A stretch of DNA of 64,000 nucleotides. It comes from Lysobacter luteus (GTDB lineage: Bacteria; Pseudomonadota; Gammaproteobacteria; Xanthomonadales; Xanthomonadaceae). The notes beneath the pieces are model-generated. The model ran no database searches. It worked only from the letters and a program-made list of their open reading frames with translations, and was not told the origin of the DNA. The stretch spans positions 1,540,001 to 1,604,000 of the forward strand of contig NZ_OU015430.1 of assembly GCF_907164845.1 (NCBI RefSeq), read 5' to 3'. A program made the translations under genes and the position numbers. Positions 57,087 through 64,000 of the stretch are shown piece after piece; the first letter of the stretch is position 1; each line of letters begins with the position of its first letter.

Positions 57087-59909
57087 GTGGACAGTCTCCT
57101 GAAGCAGTTCTCCCAGTCTTCGCAGCTCGGCGCGAACGCGGCCTACATCGAAGACCTGTATGAGCAGTATCTGGTCGCGCCCGAGAGCGTGGGTCCGAAA
57201 TGGCAGGCATATTTCGACACCTTCAAGGGTCGCGAGTCCGGTGACGTCCCCCATTCGGCGGTGATCCATTCCATCGCCGGCGCCGCAAGGCGCGGACAGG
57301 CGACGGCGGGAACCGGCGGTGGCGACGCCCGCGAACGCGCGGTCGGCAAGCTGATCACCGCCTACCGTTCGCGCGGTCACCTGGGTGCCAACCTGGATCC
57401 GCTCGGCCTGCTCGAGGCGCCCGATGCGCCCGACCTGGACCTCGGCTTCCACGGCCTGTCCGGCGGCGACCTGGGTGCGGAGTTCAGCACTGGCGGCGTT
57501 GCCGGCCATGAGCGCATGAAGCTGGGCGACCTGCTGGCGCGGCTGAAGGCGACCTACACCGGCTCGATCGGCGCGGAGTTCATGCACATCACCGACGCCG
57601 GCCAGCGTCGCTGGATCTACGAGCGCCTGGAAAAGGCCGGCGGCAACTACGGCCGCAGCGCGGATCAGAAGAAGCGCATCCTCGAGCGCCTGACCGCGGC
57701 GGAAGGCCTGGAGCGCTACCTCGGCACCAAGTACGTTGGCCAGAAGCGTTTCTCGCTGGAAGGCGGCGACGCACTGATCCCGCTGATGGATACCACCATC
57801 CAGCGCGCCGGCCGGCAGGGCATCCAGGACGTGGTCATCGGCATGGCCCACCGCGGCCGCCTCAACGTGCTGGTCAACACCCTCGGCAAGCCGCCGCGGC
57901 AGCTGTTCGACGAGTTCGAGGGCAAGTTCGAGCACGTCCACCACGACGTCGCCCACACCGGCGACGTGAAGTACCACATGGGCTTCTCGGCCGACATCGC
58001 CACCGACGGCGGCCCGGTCCACCTGGCCCTCGCCTTCAATCCCTCCCACCTCGAGATCGTCGACCCGGTGGTCGCCGGTTCGGTGCGTTCGCGCCAGACA
58101 CGGCGCGGCGAGAAGGGGCGCGGCCAGGTGCTGCCGATCCTGATGCACGGCGACGCCGCGTTCGCCGGACAGGGCGTGGTGATGGAGCTGCTGCAGATGT
58201 CGCAGGCACGCGGCTTCTCGGTGGGCGGCACCGTACACATCGTCATCAACAACCAGGTCGGCTTCACCACCAGCGAGCGCCAGGACGCCCGTTCCACGCT
58301 GTACTGCACCGATGTCGCCAAGATGGTCGGCGCGCCCGTGCTGCACGTGAACGGTGACGATCCGGAGGCCGTGGTCTTCTGCGCCGAGCTGGCGCTGGAC
58401 TTCCGCAACGAGTTCGGCAAGGACGTGGTCATCGACCTGGTCTGCTATCGCCGCCACGGCCACAACGAGGCCGACGAGCCGGCCGCGACCCAACCGCTGA
58501 TGTACCAGGTCATCCGCAAGCACAAGACGCCGCGCGACCTCTACGCGCAGCGCCTGGTCGCCGAGGGCACGCTGGGCGACGACGATGTCAAGGCACTGGC
58601 CGACGCATACCGCGACAAGCTCGACGAGGGCGTCGTCACCACCGAGCTGGCTGACAGCCGCGATGACGAGTTCACCATCGACTGGTCGAAGTACCTGACC
58701 GGCAAGCTGTCGGACCCCGTCGACACCACCTTCGACCGAGCGGCGCTGGACGGCCTGGCGACTGCGATCAATGCGATCCCCGACGAGGTCAAGCTGCACG
58801 CCCGCGTCGCCAAGATCTACGAGGACCGCCGCCGCATGGCCACCGGCGAGCAGGCCGGTGACTGGGGCTTCGCCGAGAACCTGGCGTACGCCACGCTGCT
58901 CAGCGAAGGCTACAAGTTGCGCCTGGTGGGCCAGGACAGCGGCCGCGGCACCTTCTTCCACCGCCACGCGATCCTGCACGACCAGGCAACCGACGATTAC
59001 CACCTGCCGCTGCGCCAGCTGGTCAAGAACCCGACCGACCTGACGATCATCGACTCGCTGCTCAGCGAGGAGGCGGTGATGGCGTTCGAGTACGGCTATT
59101 CGACCGCCGATCCGATGACGCTCGACATCTGGGAAGCCCAGTTCGGCGACTTCGCCAACGGCGCACAGGTGGTGATCGACCAGTTCCTGTCCTCCGGCGA
59201 AGCCAAGTGGGGCCGCCTGTGCGGGCTGGCGCTGTTCCTCCCGCACGGTTACGAGGGCCAGGGTCCGGAACACAGTTCGGCGCGCCTCGAGCGCTTCCTG
59301 CAGCTGTGTGCGCTCGACAACATGATGGTCTGCGTGCCCACCACCCCGGCGCAGGCGTACCACATGATCCGCCGGCAGATGCGCATGCCCACCCGCAAGC
59401 CGCTGGTGGTGATGACGCCCAAGTCGCTGCTGCGCCACAAGCTGGCGGTGTCCAGCATGGACGAGCTCGCCACCGGCAGCTTCCAGAAGCTGATTCCCGA
59501 TGCCCGCGCCGACGCCAAGAAGGTCAAGCGCGTGGTGCTGTGTTCGGGCAAGGTCTATTACGACCTGCTCGAGGACATGGAAAAGCGCGGTGCCGATGAC
59601 GTCGCCGTCCTGCGCGTGGAGCAGCTCTACCCGTTCCCGCGCGAGGAACTGGCGGCCGAGCTCGGCGGCTTCGGCAAGGCCGCCGACGTGGTCTGGTGCC
59701 AGGAAGAGCCGCAGAACCAGGGGGCGTGGTACCAGATCCGCCACCACCTGACCGCCTGCCTCGGCCCGAAGCAGTCGCTGCACTACGCCGGCCGGCTGCG
59801 TTCGCCGTCCCCGGCCGCCGGCCACTTCGCCGACCACGTCGCCGAACAGACCAAGCTGGTCGCCGACGCGCTGGTCAACCCGGTCCAGGGCGAGAACTGC
59901 CCCGAGTGA
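57087..59909 (+). CDS. sucA: 2-oxoglutarate dehydrogenase E1 component
   Basis: The 940-residue thiamine-diphosphate enzyme decarboxylates 2-oxoglutarate in the TCA cycle. It starts at GTG 57087 with VDSLLKQFSQSSQLGANAAYIEDLYEQYL. Motifs include GMAHRGRLNVLVNTLGKP, the ThDP site around HGDAAFAGQGVVMELLQMS, HNEADEPAATQP, SGRGTFFHRHA and GYEGQGPEHSSARLERFLQL. It is the first gene of sucA-sucB-lpdA. Confidence 0.97.
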   Translation: MDSLLKQFSQSSQLGANAAYIEDLYEQYLVAPESVGPKWQAYFDTFKGRESGDVPHSAVIHSIAGAARRGQATAGTGGGDARERAVGKLITAYRSRGHLGANLDPLGLLEAPDAPDLDLGFHGLSGGDLGAEFSTGGVAGHERMKLGDLLARLKATYTGSIGAEFMHITDAGQRRWIYERLEKAGGNYGRSADQKKRILERLTAAEGLERYLGTKYVGQKRFSLEGGDALIPLMDTTIQRAGRQGIQDVVIGMAHRGRLNVLVNTLGKPPRQLFDEFEGKFEHVHHDVAHTGDVKYHMGFSADIATDGGPVHLALAFNPSHLEIVDPVVAGSVRSRQTRRGEKGRGQVLPILMHGDAAFAGQGVVMELLQMSQARGFSVGGTVHIVINNQVGFTTSERQDARSTLYCTDVAKMVGAPVLHVNGDDPEAVVFCAELALDFRNEFGKDVVIDLVCYRRHGHNEADEPAATQPLMYQVIRKHKTPRDLYAQRLVAEGTLGDDDVKALADAYRDKLDEGVVTTELADSRDDEFTIDWSKYLTGKLSDPVDTTFDRAALDGLATAINAIPDEVKLHARVAKIYEDRRRMATGEQAGDWGFAENLAYATLLSEGYKLRLVGQDSGRGTFFHRHAILHDQATDDYHLPLRQLVKNPTDLTIIDSLLSEEAVMAFEYGYSTADPMTLDIWEAQFGDFANGAQVVIDQFLSSGEAKWGRLCGLALFLPHGYEGQGPEHSSARLERFLQLCALDNMMVCVPTTPAQAYHMIRRQMRMPTRKPLVVMTPKSLLRHKLAVSSMDELATGSFQKLIPDARADAKKVKRVVLCSGKVYYDLLEDMEKRGADDVAVLRVEQLYPFPREELAAELGGFGKAADVVWCQEEPQNQGAWYQIRHHLTACLGPKQSLHYAGRLRSPSPAAGHFADHVAEQTKLVADALVNPVQGENCPE

Positions 59910-59964
59910 CCGGCCACAACGCCCTTCGCCTTCCCCTTAACACGCCATCCAGGATGTCAGCCCC

Positions 59965-61194
59965 ATGAGCACCGAGATCAAAGTTCCGGTCCTGCCCGAA
60001 TCCGTTTCCGACGCCACCATCGCCACGTGGCACAAGAAGCCCGGCGACGCGGTCAGCCGGGACGAGAACCTGGTCGACCTCGAAACCGACAAGGTCGTGC
60101 TCGAGGTGCCCTCGCCGGTCGACGGCGTGCTCAAGGAGATCAAGTTCGACTCCGGCGCCACCGTGACCAGCGACCAGGTGCTGGCCATCGTCGAGGCGGG
60201 CGCCGCCGCCGCGAAGCAGGACGACTCCAAGGCGAAGTCCGACGCCAAGGCCGATCGGAAGAACGACGAGGCCGCCACCGCCGAAGCCAAGCCGGTCCAG
60301 GCCAAGGCCGAAGCCGCCAAGCCGGCGTCGAAGTCGGCCGCCGGCAACGACCTGCCTCCGGGAGCGCGCTTCACCGCCGCGAAGGAAGGCATCGATCCGT
60401 CGCAGGTCGAAGGCACCGGCCGTCGCGGCGCGGTCACCAAGGAGGACCTGCTGAACTACGCCAAGAATGCCGGCGTGGGCAAGGCCAGCGGCAACCGCGC
60501 CGAGGAGCGCGTGCCGATGACCCGGATGCGCGCCCGCATCGCCGAGCGCCTGATGCTGTCCAAGAATTCGACCGCGATGCTGACCTCCTCCAACGAGGTC
60601 AACATGAAGGCCGTCATGGACATGCGCAAGGCGCAGGGCGAGGCGTTCAAGAACGCCTACGGCATCAAGCTCGGCTTCATGAGCTTCTTCGTCAAGGCGG
60701 CCGCAAACGCGCTGCAGCGCTACCCGCTGGTCAATGCCTCGGTCGACGGCAACGACATCGTCTACCACGGCTATTCCGACATCTCCATCGCCGTCTCGAC
60801 CGACAAGGGCCTGGTCACGCCGGTCCTGCGCAACGCCGAGTCGATGGGCTTCGCCGAGGTCGAGCAGGCCATCGACGGCTACGCCAAGGCCGCGCGCGAA
60901 GGTGGCCTGAAGCTGGAGGACCTGCAGGGCGGCACCTTCACGATCACCAACGGTGGCACCTTCGGCTCGCTGTTCTCGACCCCGATCATCAACCCGCCGC
61001 AGTCGGCCATCCTGGGCATGCATGCCATCAAGGAGCGCGCGATCGTCGAGAACGGCCAGGTGATCGCCGCGCCGATGATGTACATCGCGCTCAGCTACGA
61101 CCACCGCATCATCGACGGCAAGGACGCTGTGCTGTTCTTGGTCGACATCAAGAACCAGCTCGAAAACCCGCACCGCATGCTGCTGGGCATGTAA
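59965..61194 (+). CDS. sucB: 2-oxoglutarate dehydrogenase E2 (dihydrolipoyl succinyltransferase)
   Basis: The 409-residue core enzyme has one lipoyl domain with Lys43 ([14 protein letters not shown]), an Ala/Lys/Asp-rich linker, the E3-binding domain ([33 protein letters not shown]) and the catalytic domain ending in [20 protein letters not shown]. It lies 55 bp after sucA. Confidence 0.97.
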   Translation: MSTEIKVPVLPESVSDATIATWHKKPGDAVSRDENLVDLETDKVVLEVPSPVDGVLKEIKFDSGATVTSDQVLAIVEAGAAAAKQDDSKAKSDAKADRKNDEAATAEAKPVQAKAEAAKPASKSAAGNDLPPGARFTAAKEGIDPSQVEGTGRRGAVTKEDLLNYAKNAGVGKASGNRAEERVPMTRMRARIAERLMLSKNSTAMLTSSNEVNMKAVMDMRKAQGEAFKNAYGIKLGFMSFFVKAAANALQRYPLVNASVDGNDIVYHGYSDISIAVSTDKGLVTPVLRNAESMGFAEVEQAIDGYAKAAREGGLKLEDLQGGTFTITNGGTFGSLFSTPIINPPQSAILGMHAIKERAIVENGQVIAAPMMYIALSYDHRIIDGKDAVLFLVDIKNQLENPHRMLLGM

Positions 61195-61205
61195 TTGCCC
61201 GCGCA

Positions 61206-61229
61206 AGCCCCGCCACGCGCGGGGCTTTT
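61206..61229 (+). terminator. Stem-loop between sucB and lpdA
   Basis: AGCCCCGC/GCGGGGCT with a 5-nt loop is followed by TTTT. It could partly terminate the transcript after sucB and reduce lpdA expression, or mark a separate lpdA transcript. Confidence 0.7.
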
Positions 61230-61255
61230 CGCAACGAGCCACAAGGATCATTGAA

Positions 61256-62698
61256 ATGAGCGAACAGCAGAACTTCGACGTCGTCGTGATCGGTGCCGGC
61301 CCGGCCGGCTACCACGCGGCGATCCGCGCCGCGCAGCTGGGCCTGAAAACCGCGTGCATCGATGCCGCACTCGGCAAGGACGGCAAGCCGGCCCTCGGCG
61401 GCACCTGCCTGCGCGTGGGCTGCATCCCGTCCAAGGCGCTGCTCGACTCCTCGCGCCAGTTCTGGAACATGGGCCACCTGTTCGGCGACCACGGCATCAG
61501 CTTCAAGGACGCCAAGATGGACGTCGGCCAGATGGTTGGCCGCAAGGACAAGATCGTCAAGCAGTTCACCGGCGGCATCGCGATGCTGTTCAAGGCGAAC
61601 AAGGTCAGCGCGTTTTACGGCTTCGGCACCCTGCACAAGGGCAACGTGGTCAAGGTCAAGCAGCACGACGGCAGCGAAGTCGAGCTCAAGGGCACCAACG
61701 TCGTCATCGCCGCCGGTTCGGATTCGATCGAGCTGCCGTTCGCGAAGTTCGACGGCGACACCATCGTCGACAACGTCGGCGCGCTGGACTTCACCGAGGT
61801 GCCCAAGCGCCTGGGCGTGATCGGCGCCGGCGTGATCGGCCTGGAGCTGGGCAGCGTGTGGAAGCGGCTGGGCGCCGAGGTGACGATCCTCGAGGCGATG
61901 CCCGACTTCCTCGCCGCGGCCGATGCCGAGGTCGCCAAGACCGCGGCGCGCGAGTTCAAGAAGCAGGGCCTGGAAATCAAGCTCGGCGCCAAGGTCTCCA
62001 AGGCCGAGGTCAAAGGCAAGGGCAAGTCGAAGGAAGTGCACCTGACCTACACCGACGACAAGGGCGAGCAGTCGATCGTGGTCGACAAGCTGCTGGTCGC
62101 GGTAGGCCGCAAGGCCGCCAGCAAGGGCCTGCTGGCCGAGGGCACCGGGGTCAAGCTGGACGACCGCGGCCGCATCGAGGTCGACGAGCATTGCCACACC
62201 GGCGTTGATGGCGTCTGGGCGGTGGGTGACTGCGTGCGCGGCCCGATGCTGGCGCACAAGGGCTTCGAGGAAGGCATCGCGGTCGCCGAACTGATCGCCG
62301 GCCTGCCGGGCCACGTCAACCTCGACACCATCCCGTGGGTCGTCTACACCGAGCCGGAGATCGCCTGGGTCGGCAAGACCGAGCAGCAGCTCAAGGACGA
62401 AGGTACCCCGTACAAGACCGGCAGCTTCCCGTTCGCGGCGATCGGCCGTGCGGTGGCGATGGGCGAGCCGGCCGGCTTCGTCAAGGTGATCGCACACGAG
62501 GAAACCGATCGCGTGCTGGGCATGCACCTGGTGGGCGTCGGCGTGTCCGAGCTGGTCCACGAAGGCGTGCTGACCATGGAGTTCAATGGCTCGTCGGACG
62601 ACCTCGCCCGCATCTGCCACGCCCACCCGACCCTGTCGGAGGCGATCCACGATGCAGCGATGGCCGTCAGCAAGCGCGCCATCCACAAGGCGAACTGA
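61256..62698 (+). CDS. lpdA: Dihydrolipoyl dehydrogenase (E3)
   Basis: The 480-residue flavoprotein reoxidises lipoyl groups of the 2-oxoglutarate complex. It has VVIGAGPAGYHAAIRAAQLG, the redox-active disulfide CLRVGCIPSKAL, the NAD motif GVIGAGVIGLELGSVWKRLG, VWAVGDCVRGPMLAHKG and the His-Glu active-site ending HAHPTLSEAIHDA. No lipoyl domain is fused. It follows the sucB stem-loop. Confidence 0.97.
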   Translation: MSEQQNFDVVVIGAGPAGYHAAIRAAQLGLKTACIDAALGKDGKPALGGTCLRVGCIPSKALLDSSRQFWNMGHLFGDHGISFKDAKMDVGQMVGRKDKIVKQFTGGIAMLFKANKVSAFYGFGTLHKGNVVKVKQHDGSEVELKGTNVVIAAGSDSIELPFAKFDGDTIVDNVGALDFTEVPKRLGVIGAGVIGLELGSVWKRLGAEVTILEAMPDFLAAADAEVAKTAAREFKKQGLEIKLGAKVSKAEVKGKGKSKEVHLTYTDDKGEQSIVVDKLLVAVGRKAASKGLLAEGTGVKLDDRGRIEVDEHCHTGVDGVWAVGDCVRGPMLAHKGFEEGIAVAELIAGLPGHVNLDTIPWVVYTEPEIAWVGKTEQQLKDEGTPYKTGSFPFAAIGRAVAMGEPAGFVKVIAHEETDRVLGMHLVGVGVSELVHEGVLTMEFNGSSDDLARICHAHPTLSEAIHDAAMAVSKRAIHKAN

Positions 62699-62768
62699 TC
62701 GCCTGAAACCAGCGTTGTTTGCGGCCGCTCCGGTGCGTCGTGTCTCGACGCGCGCACCGGAAGCCTGG

Positions 62769-63866
62769 ATGACAACACGCGCAATAGATCACAACCCGGC
62801 CTGGACAGTGGCGATGCCGCTCGCGAGCGTGCTCGTGCTCGTCCTGTCCTGGCTGATGCCAGCGACGCCCGGCCTCGTGCCGCTGCTTGTCATCGGCCTG
62901 GGTGGCAGCGTCATCGCGTCCGTCCACCACGCCGAGGTCATCGCCCACCGGGTAGGCGAACCGTTCGGCACGCTGGTCCTCGCGCTGGCGGTGACGGTCA
63001 TCGAGGTCGCGCTGATCGTCTCGATGATGCTCTCCGGCGGCGAGGCTACCAGCGCCCTCGCCCGCGACACCGTATTCGCCGCGGTCATGATCATCCTCAA
63101 CGGCATCATCGGCCTCAGCCTGCTGGCAGGCGGGCGCCGCCACCACGAACAGGGTTTCGGGGTGAAGGGCGTGACGGCGGGCCTGGCGACGCTGACGGTC
63201 ATCGTGATGTTCACCCTGGTGTTGCCCAACTACACCACCAGCCGGACCGGACCGGCCTTCACCTCCAGCCAGCTGATCTTCATCGCGGTGGTGACGCTCG
63301 TGCTGTTTGGCGGCTACACCTTCATCCAGACGGTTCGCCACCGCGACTACTTCCTTCCGCACGACGAAGAGAGCGAGGACAACCCGCGCGAGCACGCCGA
63401 GCCGCCCACCAGCCGCGAGGCCCTGGCGAGCCTGGGCATGCTGCTGGTGGCGCTGGTGGCCGTGGTACTGAGCGCGAAAGGCATCTCGCCGTCGATTGAA
63501 TACCTGCTGGACGTCGTGGGAGCGCCCGCGGCGACGCTCGGCATCCTCATCGCCGGCATCGTCCTGCTGCCCGAGGGCGTGGCGGCGGTGCGCGCGGCGA
63601 TCCACAACCGCCTGCAGACCAGCCTCAACCTTGCCATCGGATCCGCCATAGCCAGCATCGGGCTCACGGTGCCGACCGTGGCGGTCCTGTCGCTGGTGAT
63701 GGGGTGGCCGCTCGCGCTCGGCCTGGACGACAAGTCCACCCTGCTGCTGGTGGTGACCCTGTTCGTCGCGTCGCTATCGCTGCGCACAGGACGCACCAAC
63801 ATCCTGCTTGGCCTGGTGCACATCGTGATGTTCGCCGCCTACCTCTTCCTCAGCTTCGTTCCCTGA
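62769..63866 (+). CDS. chaA: ChaA-type calcium/sodium:proton antiporter
   Basis: The ATG at 62769 gives a 365-residue protein with about eleven hydrophobic helices. It has the two CaCA-family acidic motifs: VIAHRVGEPFGTLVLALAVTVIEVALI (first half) and LIAGIVLLPEGVAAVRAAIHNRLQTSLNLAIGSAIASIGLTVP (second half). The charged loop between (HDEESEDNPREHAEPP) is cytoplasmic or periplasmic. ChaA exports Ca2+ or Na+/K+ in exchange for protons. Confidence 0.92.
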   Translation: MTTRAIDHNPAWTVAMPLASVLVLVLSWLMPATPGLVPLLVIGLGGSVIASVHHAEVIAHRVGEPFGTLVLALAVTVIEVALIVSMMLSGGEATSALARDTVFAAVMIILNGIIGLSLLAGGRRHHEQGFGVKGVTAGLATLTVIVMFTLVLPNYTTSRTGPAFTSSQLIFIAVVTLVLFGGYTFIQTVRHRDYFLPHDEESEDNPREHAEPPTSREALASLGMLLVALVAVVLSAKGISPSIEYLLDVVGAPAATLGILIAGIVLLPEGVAAVRAAIHNRLQTSLNLAIGSAIASIGLTVPTVAVLSLVMGWPLALGLDDKSTLLLVVTLFVASLSLRTGRTNILLGLVHIVMFAAYLFLSFVP

Positions 63867-63873
63867 GTCGCCC

Positions 63874-64000
63874 ATGCGTTCGATCTGCGTCTACTGCGGT
63901 TCCAACAACGGCGCCCGCCCGGTCTACGCCGAGCACGCCGCGGCACTTGGCACGCGCCTTGCGGCCGATGGCGTGGCCGTCGTCTACGGCGGCGGTAACG
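63874..64000 (+). CDS. LOG-family protein (3' partial)
   Basis: Only the first 42 codons are in the window: MRSICVYCGSNNGARPVYAE followed by the start of the Rossmann segment ending VVYGGGN. This is the beginning of a LOG/TIGR00730-family nucleoside-monophosphate phosphoribohydrolase. The PGGxGTxxE motif lies beyond the end. It starts 7 bp after chaA. Confidence 0.85.
   Translation, partial: MRSICVYCGSNNGARPVYAEHAAALGTRLAADGVAVVYGGGN

Overview
The window is about 68-70% GC by eye and densely coded, with strong GC bias at third codon positions that opens long antisense reading frames. Gene content and order (split methionine synthase, NAD-specific 180-kDa-type glutamate dehydrogenase, a kynurenine catabolic cluster, sucA-sucB-lpd, the rpsF-rpsR-rplI/dnaB/alr block, and the GTAGGAGCGGCTTCAGCCGCGA-type inverted repeat) point to a gammaproteobacterium of the Xanthomonadaceae/Lysobacteraceae (Lysobacter- or Luteimonas-like). 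This is chromosomal core sequence. I see no insertion sequence, prophage, CRISPR array, rRNA or tRNA gene.

Layout. 1-3.0 kb: an accessory, stress-flavoured cluster (zinc alcohol dehydrogenase cut by the window edge, isochorismatase-type hydrolase, small protein, ferritin-like protein, short acidic protein). 3.0-10.9 kb, minus strand: a three-gene phosphorelay operon made of a 1827-residue poly-HAMP/GAF hybrid histidine kinase with three receivers, a REC-kinase-REC hybrid, and a small kinase with a degenerate ATPase domain. 11.0-16.9 kb: MgtC-like protein, OmpA-type lipoprotein, alr, dnaB, the rpsF-rpsR-rplI ribosomal operon and an A-type Fe-S carrier. 17.1-20.0 kb: asnS, two small genes and an SDR protein lacking the usual catalytic Tyr/Lys. 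20.0-22.1 kb, minus strand: ECF sigma factor, putative anti-sigma protein and an exported DUF4097 repeat protein.

22.1-30.5 kb, plus strand: tryptophan/kynurenine catabolism. KMO, kynureninase, 3-hydroxyanthranilate dioxygenase, ACMS decarboxylase, a RidA-family putative 2-aminomuconate deaminase and a putative 2-aminomuconic semialdehyde dehydrogenase would take kynurenine to the level of 4-oxalocrotonate. A beta-carbonic anhydrase is embedded in the operon, and exonuclease I follows. The upper steps (tryptophan dioxygenase, formamidase) and the lower meta-cleavage enzymes lie outside the window. 30.6-40.4 kb: small proteins, cN-I type 5'-nucleotidase, a 400-bp non-coding gap filled with nested inverted repeats, NAD kinase, the giant glutamate dehydrogenase and an acyl-CoA dehydrogenase.

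40.5-45.3 kb: an ArsR-methyltransferase regulator translationally coupled to methionine synthase in two polypeptides. 45.3-48.2 kb, minus strand: two FKBP-type prolyl isomerases, slyX and a DUF2058 gene. 48.3-51.8 kb, plus strand: an operon with a clear promoter/operator, a small exported peptide, a YtrA-type GntR regulator, an ABC transporter pair and a DUF2884 lipoprotein. 51.8-56.9 kb: fumC divergent from purB, which is followed by a ribosomal-oxygenase-like cupin and a GNAT protein with an extra C-terminal domain. 57.1-64.0 kb: sucA-sucB-lpdA, a ChaA-type cation/proton antiporter and the start of a LOG-family gene. All functional calls rest on reading the translations; no database search was run.
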